A DNA stretch of 64,000 nucleotides from Pholiota molesta. Lineage: Eukaryota; Basidiomycota; Agaricomycetes; Agaricales; Strophariaceae. This document shows positions 23,320-35,946 of this stretch, piece by piece. The position numbers and the translations under genes were made by a program. Each line of letters starts with the position of its first letter. Within the stretch, counting starts at the first letter, position 1. The notes below the pieces were generated by a model. It searched no databases. It was given only the letters and a program-made list of their open reading frames with translations, and was not told the origin of the DNA. The stretch spans positions 1-64,000 of the forward strand of contig JACGCK010000124.1 in the NCBI GenBank assembly GCA_014925825.1. Reading direction: 5' to 3'.

Positions 23320-25660
23320 CCTCGTACACTGGAACACCGACCCGGCAGGTGCGACGTTGTTGGATCTGGGTGACAGCTTGAAATTCGGTGAACTATGTAC
23401 CGTATTTGACTTGCCTTGCTTCCGTGCGACATCCTATCTGCGAACTCTATCGTCTCTGTGCAATGTTCCTTCCTCTTTTGATTGATGTCTCTAAATGCAC
23501 CTGTACATATGCACCTGTACGTATGCACTGGAACATAGCCAGACTGGCAGATGCGACGTTCTTAAACATATCCCCATCCTCCTCTCTATCTGAAGTTCCG
23601 GCTATGACCTTGGCTATATTCTTGGGCGGAATGGATGATAGCATTTAACTGACTACCTGAAACCCGGTGAACTATCTGCTGTACTTGGCTATGAGATCGG
23701 AACTTGCTTTCTCGCGACGTCATTTTTGCTATCTGCGAACGCTATCACCACTGTGCACTGTTCTTTTCCTCGATTGAATTAAAGTCTATATCTTTAAATG
23801 CACCTGCTGGAGCCTCCCTCCTCTCCATCTGAAATCCCGGCGATGCCATGACAGACTTGGCTATATTCTTGGGTAGAATGTTATGTTCCGACTTCACCTC
23901 GCATTCGTACCGGCAGGTGCACCATTGTTTAACTTTAACTGAAAACCTGAGACCCGGTGAACAATGTTGTTTGATTCTCAAATTGGAACTTGCATTCGCG
24001 ATACTCCTATCTGCGAACTCTATCGTCTCTGTGCAATGTTCCTTCCTTCGTTTGAAATTGATGTCCTTAAATGCACCTGCTGGAGCATTGACTCGCCGGG
24101 CCGCCGTTTAAACGTAAGTATCCCCGTCCTCCTCTCCATCTGAAATCTGCCGAGATGGACTTGGCTATATTCTTGGGCAGAATGTTATGTTCCGACTTCA
24201 CCTCGCATTCGTACCGGCAGGTGCACCGTTGTCTAATTTGACTAAAAGCCTGAGACCCGCTGAACAATGTTCCTTGACTTTCAAATCAGGACCTTGCGTT
24301 CGCGCGACACTCCTATTCGCGAACTCTATCGCCACTATGCAATGTTCTTTTTTTCGTTTGAGATTCATTACGCTCTTCTCGACTCATTCCAATTGTGCTT
24401 TCATAGTACACTGGATCTTAACACCGACCCGGTAGGAGCACCGTTGTTGAACTGTGTATTCGATTCTCAAAATGGGCCTTCCTTTTGCGCGACACACCTA
24501 TCTGCGAATTCTATCGTCCTACTTTGTGATGTTCTTTCCTAGATTCAAATCGATATCGCTAAATGCACCTATACGTATGCACTGGAACATAGCCTAACTG
24601 CAGGGGCGACGTTCTTCGACATATCCCCATCCTCTCCAGCTGAAATCCTGGCGAGTGCGATGCCATGACTGGGCTATGTTCTTGGGCGGAACGTTATGTT
24701 CCGCATCTGCTCGCATTCAATCTCACTGGATCATGACACCGACTCGGCAGGCGCACCGTTGTTAAATTTAACTGACCGCCTGAAAACCGGTGAACTACGT
24801 ACTGTATTTGACTTTCAAACTGTCGCGCGACATTCCTATCGTCACTGTGCAATGTTCTCTTCCTCGTTTGAATCTTATATCCTTACCTCTCATACGCTCT
24901 TCTCGTCTCGTTCCGATTCTATTCTACTCGCATCGTACATTGGATCTCCAATTCTGCTTGCATCGTATGCTGGGTCATAACACCGACCACTTTGGCAGCA
25001 GGTGCACCGTCGTTAAATATAACTGACAACCTAAAGCCCGGTGATATGTACTCGACTCTCAAACCGGGACTTGCGTTCGCAAGACACTCCTCTCTGCGAA
25101 CTTCATCGTCCTATCTTGTGATGTTCTTTCCTCGATTGACATCCATATCCTTGTATGCGCCTGTGCCCGTGCACTGGAATATAGCCCTGAGGCAACGTAT
25201 TCCGAGCTTGCTCGCATTCAATCTCACTGGATCATGACACCGACCGGCAGGCGCACCGTCGTTAATTTAAGTGACCACCCGAAACCCGGTGAACTATGTA
25301 CGCGATTGTCAAGTCGGAACTTGCTTTCACGCGACACTCCTATCTGTGAACTCTATCGTCTCTGTGCAATGCTCCTTCCTTGTTCGACACTTATTCCAAT
25401 TTTGCTCGCATCATGCACTGGATCATCCGGCAGGTGCACCGTGGTTAAATTTAACTGACCGCCTGAAACCCGGTGAACTATGTATAAGAGTCTCAAATCG
25501 GGACCTGCCTTCGCGCAACACTCTTATCTGCGAAACCTATCGTCACTGTGCAATGTTTCTCGTTCAAAATTATATCAGGGCGGTGCTCTTGGACATATCC
25601 CCATTCTCCTTGCGATCCGAAATCGAAATCTCGGCGAGTTACTTTGGCTGAGTCTTTGGC
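23320..25660. repeat. Repeat family A: about ten decayed direct repeats
   Basis: Landmarks recur in the same order and orientation: GGCAGGTGCACCGTTGTTAA, then CTGAAACCCGGTGAACTATG, then ATCTGCGAACTCTATCGTC, TGTGCAATGTTCCTTCCTC and AAATGCACCTGCTGG. The GGCAGGTGC-like landmark appears near 23346, 23550, 23918, 24217, 24431, 24600, 24749, 24995, 25246 and 25430. Spacing is irregular (~150-370 bases). Two adjacent units share a longer block at 23885-23925 and 24187-24227. No unit is coding. Weak traces (e.g. ~27575-27630, ~27935-27970) suggest the family extends to about 28 kb. Confidence 0.75.
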
Positions 25661-25989
25661 AGTGCTGATACGGCACGTTCTACTGCCCAGCTGCATTTTC
25701 GGCGACGAAGAGTCTTACACGCGGCCTCCACAAGCCCAAAACGACAGCCGCGAACGTTAATTTTGGAGCGCGGTGCCTACGCCCCAAAGTCTTGGCTTCA
25801 GCTCTTTACGTTGCCTCTGGATGTCCTCGATATCTATGATATAGAGAGGCTTTTTATTTATGTTCGCGCGACTGCTGAATCCTCTTTGTGAAGCATTCAT
25901 TTATGCCCTATATCTCTTCCGCTTGCGCCAACAGCGCTCGCACTGCCTTCAACGACGGCTCTCGAACCCCTCTGCTGTGCCTGGAATGA

Positions 25990-27330
25990 CACCTGCCAAT
26001 CTGTCTATATTTTACCGACAATCGGGAGCGATTCACGTTGTCCAATAATCTACCGCCAGCACTTGTTTCTTCGCCCGGGGTGCGAGCCAAAAAGATGACT
26101 GACAACATTTTCGGGATGCTTTCCAGTCCGTCTATATTTTTCCGTGCTGGTAATCGCATTTTTCAATGGGAGTGATCCACGATGTCCAATAATCCACCGC
26201 CAGCACCTGTTCGTTCCCCCGAGGACCGAGCAAAAGAAAAATTGACGACTGACAACATTTTCGGGATACTTTTTGGGCGCTCGACTGGCATGGTAATGGT
26301 GTTGCCATATCTCTCTCGGAGGCTCGCCAAGCCTTCGTGTGGGCGCGAACGATCTCTATATGTGAACCTTACGTCCTCTTCTATGTACGGTCTTGCGTGG
26401 TTCCCCTCTCGTCGCGGAGTTATATCCTCTCTGGACACCAGCACCGACTTGCAGGCGCAGTGTTGCTGCGTTTACGACGCGACATTACTTGGCTTTTATG
26501 CTATCACTGCCCCTACATCGGGCGCGATCCAGTGTCCAATAATCTTCCGCCAGCACTTGTTCATTCGCTCGAAGAGTGGAAAACAAAACAAAAAATTCGA
26601 CAACCGACAACGTTTTCGGGATGCTTTTGGGCGCTCGAGGCTGGCAGTGGTCATGGTGTTTCGCCATATCTCTCTCTGAGGCTGACGTCCAGCCTTCTTG
26701 TGGGCGCGAACGATCGCTATATGCGAACCGTGCGTCCTGTTCTAAGGACGCGGAGTTATATTCTCTTTGGATGCCAGCACCGACTTGCAGGCGCAGCGTT
26801 GCTGCGTTTATGATGCGACGTTACTGGCCTTCCATGCTATCACATCCCCTCCATCGGGCGCGATCCACAATGTCCAATATTCTACCGCCAGCCCTTGTTC
26901 GTTCGCCCGAAGAGCGAGCCAAAGAAGCGGAAAAAAGACGACTGTCAACGTTTTTGGAACGTTTTCTGGGCGCTACTTGTAACATACAATCGGGAGCAAT
27001 CCATGATATCCGATAATATTCCGCCAGCACTTATTCAAAATTCGACACGCGACAACGATCTCAGGATGCTTTCTGGGCGCTCGAGCTGGCAGTGGTAATG
27101 GTGTTGGGCTATATCTCTCTCCGGACGGTTATTTCAAGCCTTCGTGTGGGCGCGAACGATCTCTATATGTGAACCTTACCTCCTCTTCTATGTACGCGTG
27201 TTCCTTTCTCGACTCGGGGTTATATTTGTGTGCAATGAAGTTGCTTGCGCCTCTGAACGCCAGCACCGACTTGCAGGAGCAGCTTTGCTGCATTCATTAC
27301 GCCACGTTACTGGATCGGAAAAATCATGCT
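25990..27330. repeat. Repeat family B: direct repeats with long and short units
   Basis: The landmark TGTCCAATAATCTACCGCCA and its variants occurs near 26039, 26181, 26531, 26869 and 27006. The spacings are ~142, 350, 338 and 137 bases, so two long units sit between two short ones. Long units share GTGTGGGCGCGAACGATC, ACCAGCACCGACTTGCAGG and a TTGCTGCGTTTA block. The repeats lie inside or next to the remains of family A. Confidence 0.75.
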
Positions 27331-30300
27331 TACTTCCATGTAACGCCGATCCGTGGTGGATGTCTATAATCAAATTGATCACAAACGACAACCGTGAAAT
27401 ATATCTTTGACCACGGCCGGAGCTCCACCTTGGCCCTCAAGTTCCTCAGATCTCCATGGAGACTGGGTCTTTCGTATCCACGCGATTCCTATCTAAGTAT
27501 CTATGAGCAGTGTGCTTTCGCTGTTCTTCTCTGGTCTAATAGTGATATTCTCGTTCAATGCGCACATAGCGCACCATATACCAGCCCTAACTGGCAGGCA
27601 AAATGTTGTTCAACACACCCCCATTCGACTGACCATGATAACCTTTCATTTCGGCAAGTTACCTTGACGTCCAAATCATATCCGTTATAAAGACAATTTT
27701 CTACATTCTCCCCTTTGCCCAAAGTTTGCATTGGTGTGCAGTGCTGGCACTGCTCCCTATGGCGTGCCGTTTTGCATCGTCTCGCTCGCTCATACAAATG
27801 GGATTACTGGTCCACTCATTCACACCACAAAACTGGCAATCCCCACGTCTCGATCGGCACCGTGCCAGTGATTAGTTCAGTGGACGAGCATAAATTTTAC
27901 AGAGTGCGTTCTGTGGATGCTAGTAATAACGCCGACTGGTAGCAGTAATGCTGCTGGACATAACCCCATTCAAATTATCACCTGAGTTTGCGAGGCCCCT
28001 CATCTCTAGACTCTCTCCTTCCTGGAAACATGCCGACTGTGAACAATGCCACATGTCGCTAATCCAATTTTGCAAACCCACACGTCGTCCACGTTTCAAT
28101 TCAAACGAGTATCGCACAAAGTACCACGCGGCGCCTAAGATGGCGAACGATAGCGTTAACACCTCTTGAGCGCTATCTATTATTTTAGATATTTTGCATC
28201 TGTACTGAAGTCATTGATGATTGAGAACCATAATTTCCACCGTTCTCCGTCCCCACCTTTTCTTACCTCCGAACATACAAAATTCTATAATACTTTAATC
28301 CACAAAGTCGTTCCACATCTATGAGTTTTATTCCATTTTTACAAACCCTTGCATCGTTGACTGATTGACTGCAAGTTAATAAATTCCTGAAATTGACAAA
28401 AATTACCACGGTTCGCCCACATGTACGAATCACAGCCGTGATAACCGCCATTGATCTCTTTTTCCGTCTTTATCTGCAAGCTATTGATCGTTGTGTCGCC
28501 TCTGTCTCGCCGTCTACTCTATTCGTAGGATTGGTTCAATGTAATAAGCGATATCTGTGGAGGCTTACTTCATTCACGCATATGTTCACTGCAACTCCTA
28601 TCCGAATCTTTCCATCCATGAACTTACGTCCTATCTCCTATATTACTTCGACATCTACGAACGTTATTTTATTGGGTTAGAACATCGCGCAGATGCTATG
28701 TAATTACATTATATTCATTACCCAAAGCATATAGTCTGGAGCCTGAAGATTGAAGGTTGAATATTTCAATGCGTAATCATGGCTAGCTCTGAGAGCTATT
28801 TTTTCAACAAGTCGTCTTTGCCGTTGCCCGATCGTATCCAAAAATCGAATCACTCCCGTCATTTGACATCCTACATATCTTGCATTTATAAGCCTGTATA
28901 ACATAATTGTTCCGTCTTCTAGTTAAATCCAGCAATTAGTACCAGTCTTCTTCGTTCTATCTTATATTATTTCCCATATTCCACTCCAATTTTACATTGA
29001 TCGCCTTCATATTAATGCCAGAAATCAGCTAGGTAGTCGTGCAGACCGTCATTGCTGATGACATAGATAAGCACGCTAACCTTGCGAATATTCAGTTTGC
29101 GCGCGGACTAGTATAGATAGCCACGGCGGCATTTAACGGACATTAGCCGTGGGATGCCTGGCATCGCAAACCACGCCTGCTTGAGAAAAAATGCAGCAAT
29201 GCGGGTAGCTTGGGTGGCAGGCTGGGCGCTGGTCTGCTGTCGTGCTGTAGAGCAGCTGAAACGGCGGAACTTTATAATGACACGACGTTATCGCCAGAAC
29301 GAATCCGAGGTGCGGTGTTAATGCAGGCGCGCTTGTTGTATTCAATATCAAATATTTCATCGGGGACATGACGGTGGGCGTCGTCGCGCTGCGCAAGCCT
29401 GAGCAATACATTGTCGGACAGTGGAGCCTACTGGGATGGCTGATTGACACTTAAGTTTGGTTAACGCTTAATTGGAAACTTGACGAGCCTTGAATACTGC
29501 GTATTTCCATGATAAGCTAGCCTGTCGGAGAATTGAGTATGATGGATCAATATTACTACTCCACTGTTCAAACCTACGACGCACAAAGGATCAGCCATCC
29601 ATGTACTGGTAACTACACTCATGATACTGTCAGACACGCGCATGCACTGGAAATATTGCAGAATATGGGATCCTTATCTATGTCGGCTATACATAGTTTG
29701 ATCTATCAGCTTGATAGCCTGCCTAGTAATCTGGCATGGACCTACAGAGACATTAGCTGACCATGGAATACGCGCACAGAGTCGTCATCGGACAAAGTTG
29801 AGACGCAGCATTTTTATCACACTCTCATAGCGGACGTCGGACACAATGGCGGCAGCGGAACCACTTTCCTTTAGACTCCCTTAGACCCATGAAAAAGGCC
29901 AATTCACAAGTATAGTTCGGGAAGTTCTGTGACATTCGTCTATTTTTTGCGTCCCAGATCGGACGTCCAGGCTCTAGATCTAGATGGGACCCGGAAAGTA
30001 CACCCAGTCTCAGAGCATCTGGGTGCGGTTTCGAAATTTGCTTTTGCGCCGTTTGTCGAGATTTTATGTTCAGCTAATTTGGAACAGTCGTCAAGTTTCA
30101 ACCAATGTATTTCATTCTGAAATTTAAATGAATTTCAAAACCATGTGAAACATAACTGGCATTCAAGATTCCAATGTATTCCAACAGACCAGGACAAGGC
30201 TGGGTCGCGAGAACTCTCAAAATAACGATGTTGGTGTACTTGCAGGGGTCCAGACAGATTCAGAGTTGACTCAAGCCAGCGACTCCGTCGTACATTTGAG

Positions 30301-30886
30301 CGAGTAGCAAGTATCTGGTAAGCTACATAGCCAAATTCCCTGGAGACCGGTGACCGGTACCGATGGCCAACCGACACGATCGTCTTCTATCAAGGCACTG
30401 AAAATATAGATGTTCAGAACGCAGCCACGATATTTGTTCAGTCTGGGCCGTACATTCCGATTGAGCATACACACTGTGAAGTTGGAAAACATTGTACCGA
30501 TGCTCGTGTAAATACTTCTGACCATGGTAAGAATTAATGAAATGGTGCGATATCAATTGTAAGATGGGCGTGGAGTAATCCACAATGCTACATATTAGAA
30601 AAACGACAATTTGGCCACTCGAATGGAGGAAAGACCGGTAAATCGCTGAGCGGCTCTGAGCGGTACCACCCATTAAATACGCCGCGAAATTGGTTCGGCA
30701 GTACTAGTCACTCAGCTGAAGCTGCCGAGCAGGACGAATATAGATTATCAGATTAAGACACGACAAAGATTAGATCAGATCAAATTAGACGAATATGTCA
30801 ACTCCTTCCCTCTCCTTGCCGCAGGATTCCCAATGGACGTTGTCGGAACACCTGTATCGGTGATATGTATCAGATGTTAGGTATTA
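27331..30886. other. Gene-poor region, no supported gene
   Basis: Contains weak traces of family A to ~28 kb. Only short open frames occur, none resembling a known protein; the one at 29133-29450 (minus) is coding-like in length only. Composition is AT-rich between 28.2 and 29.1 kb. Confidence 0.45.
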
Positions 30887-32117
30887 TCACTGTTCAAATT
30901 GCCCACATTTCTTGTGTGTGTCCACCGTGGACAATACCAAGGCCCAACCTTCCGGATCATCCATTTTCATACGCTCAGCTAGCGCATCAAAACGATCCCA
31001 CCACCAACGATCCATGACATCGAATCCTTTGTCGGATCTGCTTGGTGTGATTCGGGATTGCCACGGCTTATCGGCATATATATAATGCAGACAGCGAATC
31101 TCGTCCTCGGACCACATGGCAGGGTGGACATTTCGGTGTGAACGAAAGGCGTTGTAGGACCACGGGATAGGATGCCATTTCCCCTTGAAATACTCCGAGA
31201 GGAGGTCCTGATCTGGAAAAGCCCATTCCGAGACGCGTGGATGAGAAGCGAGAAATTGCTGAATACCCGCGAAGAGCTCTTTGGAGGGGTTGAGAACGAC
31301 TGTTCCCGAATTGAGCTGGGAATACGGACGCGGGGAATTCTGCTGGATCGAGGGTGGTTTCGCAGTAGAAATCTTAACGGTACTGTACGCGCAGTTGGCT
31401 GGTTTCCTGAGCAAAAAATAAATATTAATGTTATCTTTTAGCCATATTTAAAAGATGCGAAAGAGCTTACCAGTCCAAGGGGTAGTGCTTCAACGCGCGC
31501 GGGTTGCATGCACACACATGCACAGCGCCGATGTGGTCATTTCCGCGGAGGTCGGTATCCATTAGCTCGTCCATGTTTTTGAGGACGATCATGTCACTGT
31601 CGAGGAGGACTATCCGCTGAAATACAGAGAATTTAGCTCACTCGAGCAGACTGAAAGATCTGGTAGTATTTTACCTCGAATTGAACAAGTCCAAAAGCCC
31701 TATAAAAAATAGATCAGCTTCTAATGACATAAACGACAGGGTCACCCCAGCACACCTTAATTTAGTCCATGTATCCGCGAAACGGGAGTCGTGTGCGTGT
31801 AACTTGTGTTGTCCTTCCGGCGGACGAAGTGTTTCGACTTCTGTGATGCCTATCCGCTGCCTGGACAGAACCTTTCGCGCACTGTCTGGCAAGGATGGCG
31901 TCACCATAACCACCAGCCTATACTTCGACTTGACACGGCGCAAAGATTGGTTCAAAACCAGAACACCTGGGAGATAGGAAATTGAGGTGAGGAGAGTAAC
32001 GTAAGCTGCCTTGGAGGGCATGTGAACGATAGTTGGGTCGATATGGGGTTTATGAAAGTTTAGGAGGAGAATTGTACGAGCATTTAAAGGAGAGTCCGGC
32101 AGGTCCGCATTTGTCAA
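30887..32117 (-). CDS. GT8 family glycosyltransferase (glycogenin/galactinol synthase-like)
   Basis: Four exons keep one frame: 31756-32117, 31675-31699, 31471-31616 and 30887-31406, about 350 aa. The start at 32117 is the first ATG; a second in-frame ATG at 32021 (MPSKAAYVTLLTSISYLPGV) begins the conserved fold and may be the true start. Residues SLRRVKSKYRLVVMVTP and RIVLLDSDMIVLKNMDELM follow; the DSD is the metal- and nucleotide-sugar-binding DxD motif of GT8. Then come SGTVVLNPSKELFAGIQQFL and FPDQDLLSEYFKGKWHPIPW, both conserved in the family. No signal peptide is seen, so a cytosolic enzyme is likely. The glycogenin autoglucosylation tyrosine cannot be assigned. It is transcribed away from the GH105 gene with a ~745-bp shared upstream region. 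Confidence 0.85.
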
Positions 32118-32861
32118 GCTAGCTAATATGCGCCGCCCTCTTGTCTATTTATACAGGGCGCAGCAATTGGTATCGACGTTCACGCATCAAGTACGCTCGT
32201 CCTCGATAGACTCACACTTGACTTTCACTTTCACTCTTGATATCCCCATTATTGACGTCGAGAATTTTTCCTGCAGATTAGGAAATTAAGATAAGAATAT
32301 CCGAGTTATTAATACGTGAATGACCCGGGGCTGGTACTTACAGTGCCTGTCGTGGTACTCATCAATCTTGCATACATATAATGGTCAGCTCTGACTTCAT
32401 ATTATATAAACGTCATCGGGACTTGTGGCACAGCACAGCCACGGGATCTAAAGCCGAACCAGTATGTAACTCGGAGGCTCCTTGGCACATCCCATGAGCT
32501 CCCATGAGGTTGACTGGGCAATAAACTCCGACGCGAATGGCAGAAATTGACGACAGATTATTGATATTCTCTTTTGAATCATTGGCTCTAGATTTCTGTG
32601 CCCACCCACTGCATTAGCTCTGTTGGTGCGACCATTCGCCAATTCGCTAGTCACCACCATATGTTTTCTATCACGACTTCGTAGAAAGAAGGGCAGAAGA
32701 AATCACTCGTATTGCAGCGGCCCGTAGAACTTGAACTTTGAACACTTGTTCAGCCACCTGAGCATTCACCTGCACAAATCTATTTTTATACGCATCTTCT
32801 CGAACGGTCGTCGACTGCATAAGACTCCCCAGAACTCATTACAGAAGAGTGCATTCCCCTC
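32118..32861. promoter_or_regulatory. Shared upstream region of the divergent GT8 and GH105 genes
   Basis: AT-rich region between two divergent genes. It contains a CTTTCACTTTCACT direct repeat at ~32223-32237 and a TATA-like TTTATACGC about 75 bases before the GH105 start (~32785). No gene is supported within it; the short minus-strand open frame at 32448-32660 is not convincing. Confidence 0.4.
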
Positions 32862-34460
32862 ATGTTTCTTCCAGCAATCATAGCTCTGCTCTCTGCTACT
32901 AATATAGGCGCCTTAGCGCGGCCCAGCTCCTACGCTGTCTGGGCTGCCGATTCCGCTATTGCTCGAGGCCAAGGGAATGGCCTTGATGCTAATGGAAACG
33001 CGATTGTATCTTACGAGCACGGGGAGCTACAATGGGGCCTCCGACAGCTGTACGAGAAGACGAACAACAAGACCTATTTCGATTATATCCAGAAGGGCAT
33101 CGATAACGTCGTATTTAGTAATGGGACCGTTCATGGAAGTTATAGGTAGCATCGTATTAATATATCAGAGTGATGCTCAATTAATCGAAGAACAATATTG
33201 AAGCGTTGCGAGCTATGTTTTGGACCCTTTGAGGAAAGCCATCGTGAAATGCTTTTATTTACGCTAAGATTGCTGACTCTAATCCATATACTAGAACTGG
33301 TCCAACAATGATTTACTTGTGAGTCAATTATATCGACGTACACGTATTAATCTGAATGCCGTGTCTATGTAATGATCTGCGGTATTGCTATTAGATACGA
33401 GGAAACTCGTTTAACACAGTATAAGACTGCCGCAGATATTTTCCGCAGCCAGCTCGATTCTCATCCTCGTACGGCCCAAGGTCAATTTTGGCACAAACTT
33501 GCTTACCCTAATCAAGGTATGCATAATAAGACGAGTTTATTTACTGACCCCATCGCTTATCAACAAATGAACTAGGCTGGTTAGATGGTATTTACATGGG
33601 AGAGATCTTCTATGCCGATTACACATCGAAGTTTGAACCCACGAATAGAACAGCTTGGGGTACGTTCTCTTATCTGAGCCTAGGGGGCCGAAACGGCGTT
33701 CTCATGGCGTTTTCTAGATGACATCACTCAACAGTTCGTCCTCATGTTTGAGAACACTATCCAAAACGCTACGGCGCCGAATAATACAGGACTCATGTAT
33801 CACGGCTATGACTATTCGCAAGTCGCTGCTTGGGCGTCTGCTGATCGAGGACATTCACCTGAAGTGTGGGATCGCGCGCTTGGCTGGTACTCCATGGCCC
33901 TCGTAGACATTCTGGACATCATTCCGAAATCTCATCCTGGCCATGCGAAGATCCTATCAATTTTGCAGACCATCGTACCACACATCCGTGATGCCGCAGA
34001 TCCCACGAGTGGAGTATGGTGGCTGGTTATTACGGAACCCGGAAGGACGAGAACTACTTCGAAAGTAGTGGCGCGGCGATGTTCGTCTACGCGATGCTGA
34101 AAGCAGTCAGACTCGGGCATGTTGAAGATAGTAATGGAAGCATTAGTTCTGCTGCAAAGAAGGCGTACGACTATATGATTAATAACTGGGTAGTGCCAAA
34201 CTCCGATGGTACGATGGGCTGGTTAAACACTGTTATTGTGAGCGGGCTCTTGTCACACATACGCACAGTCTGACGTAGCGGTGCAGGTCGGCAGCCTTGA
34301 CACAACTGGAGATTTTGATGTACGTTCTTGTCAATCTTGCAATGGGGAGTTCGGACTAAATATCAATATCCAGTACTACACCAGTGAACCTATAGATCTC
34401 AATGACTTGAAGGGCCTGGCGGCGTTTCTGCTTGCCAGCTTGGAAATTGAGAAAATTTAA
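32862..34460 (+). pseudogene. GH105-type glycoside hydrolase gene (unsaturated rhamnogalacturonyl hydrolase-like) with lesions
   Basis: The N-terminus MFLPAIIALLSATNIGALAR is a signal peptide, so the product would be secreted and act on pectin-derived unsaturated sugars. Recognisable blocks are SYEHGELQWGLRQLYEKT, SYVLDPLR, GPTMIYLYEETR, FWHKLAYPNQGWLDGIYMGE, MYHGYDYSQVAAWAS, HSPEVWDRALGWYSMALVDI and NYFESSGAAMFVYAMLKAVR. Exon ends read: 32862-33145, 33204-33233, 33295-33318, 33395-33516, then ~33576-34460 with further introns. Two defects are seen. The donor after 33233 reads GAAAGC where GT is expected. A one-base deletion near 34045 shifts frame between GVWWLVITEPG and KDENYFESSG; one more A in GGAAGG would restore it. 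The gene is nearly complete, so it is either recently inactivated or affected by a sequence error plus an unusual splice site. Confidence 0.75.
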
Positions 34461-35855
34461 TACGGTAACCTTAGGTGACAGATGACGGTAGACTATCGAT
34501 GGGTCGGGTCGGGATCTCGGTGTCTATGGTATGGAACGATACGAATTCTGAACTTTATCAATCCGATGTATGTACCTGGTGTGTACCCTCAATATCATTC
34601 AGGTATTGGGTCGGTCGTAGTATGTACTAAACCGAAAATGTTTTGTATACGCTCGTTAAGGCTTGTGGATATCGAATGTCCGAGGAGACCTGTTCATAAT
34701 GATTGTCTACATTTTTAGTCTCTAAATTGTCAACCATGTGAATTGAATTTCGCCACCAAGGAATATGATCAAGGTGGCCATACCTCGGGTCGAGCGTTGA
34801 GTAATGAGAAACGTATGCGCTGCGGCAGATTTACACATCTGCATAAGTAGATAATTGATGGCACACAATACTCGTTATCAGTGTAACATGTAAAAAACGA
34901 GTAAGGCGGCATGCGAAATTTTATACAGCTATTTTCAAAAATAATGCAAGCCACCTCGTACTTTTTTTCGAGTAGTGTTGTCCACCGTTCTGACGTCAAG
35001 CGGCAGGGCAAAGTGGGGCAGAGCAGGTTCGTCGCATAGATTGGGTGTTACTTTATTAGATCAAGCAAAAATTTAGTTTGAAATCTAGCAAGAATGCAGC
35101 TTCGTGCACGGCCATTGTTGAGCGAAAGGCGGCTTGCGTCATGCTGCCAAACTTCACCCAAATGGCATTGCTTGCGACCCCACACCGCCACTTGAGCGAA
35201 AAGCTCAGGCAGTCTAGCGTTTTGACAATAGCTGTAGTACATGCCCGGATTATCTATGCTTGAATATTGCAATGACTCAGTGAGCAATAGTCGTGCAATT
35301 ATGAATGCCGCAACATGAACAAAGCTGGATTCGTTCGCATCAACCTATTATTTTTCGCACTGAAATATCAAAGACTACAAACTGAGTGAGAATTTCATCG
35401 TCCTGACTGGACTGTCAGGCAATTAATAAGCTTATCGAATGTATAAGGAAAGTATTTCCTTCTTTATTCGCGCTACCTGAACAATCAAAGCAGTACATCA
35501 TTGTCCCAACATTACCCAGCTATTGAGATATTGGCGCTTCCGCTCTCGCGACGGTTCTATAGACCATTTCCAGAAAAATGTCTACATTAGCAGTTCCCAC
35601 TCCCATTCGCCACTTTTAAGCGCCATTTAAGCAGAGTTGCAGATCATTGGATTTGGAAGTGTTCAAGAAATATTTACCCGTCACGAAGCAGATGTCATTC
35701 GCAAAAACGCATTTTAGGGATGTATCCCCAGCCTCAAAGACAGTTTCTATAACTCCTCGACGAAGACGGAAAGGAAATTTAACCGTTGTGGGAAGCCCAG
35801 ATGGTACATTTCCAAGCTGCGCATCGCATGTGGGCAGATTGTTGGATTAATGTAA
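34461..35855. other. Intergenic, no gene seen
   Basis: 3' flank of the GH105 gene and 5' flank of tRNA-Glu. Only short open frames on both strands, none recognisable. Confidence 0.5.
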
Positions 35856-35946
35856 TCCGGTATGGTGTAACGGCTAACATTACCGCCTTTCATTGTATTC
35901 CAACGACAGGTGCGCGGTAGCTCGGGGTTCGATTCCCCGTACCGGA
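35856..35946 (+). tRNA. tRNA-Glu (anticodon TTC) with a 20-base intron
   Basis: Acceptor stem TCCGGTA pairs with TACCGGA. The D-arm is TGGTGTAACGGCTAACA. The anticodon stem ACCGC (35882-35886) pairs with GCGGT (35914-35918), and the loop is CTTTCA plus C with anticodon TTC at 35889-35891. The T-arm is CGGGG-TTCGATT-CCCCG. The intron 35893-35912 begins one base 3' of the anticodon, the standard nuclear position. A T-run at 35950-35957 is the Pol III terminator. Confidence 0.92.

Noticed and set aside
23320..27330. CRISPR-like array
   Set aside because: Repeats are long, diverged and unevenly spaced, with no constant repeat-spacer pattern; the genome is eukaryotic.
29133..29450. 105-codon minus-strand open frame as a gene or retroelement fragment
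   Set aside because: No conserved motif could be recognised and no exons join to it.
35048..35287. 79-codon minus-strand open frame upstream of tRNA-Glu
   Set aside because: Isolated, no intron links, no recognisable motif.
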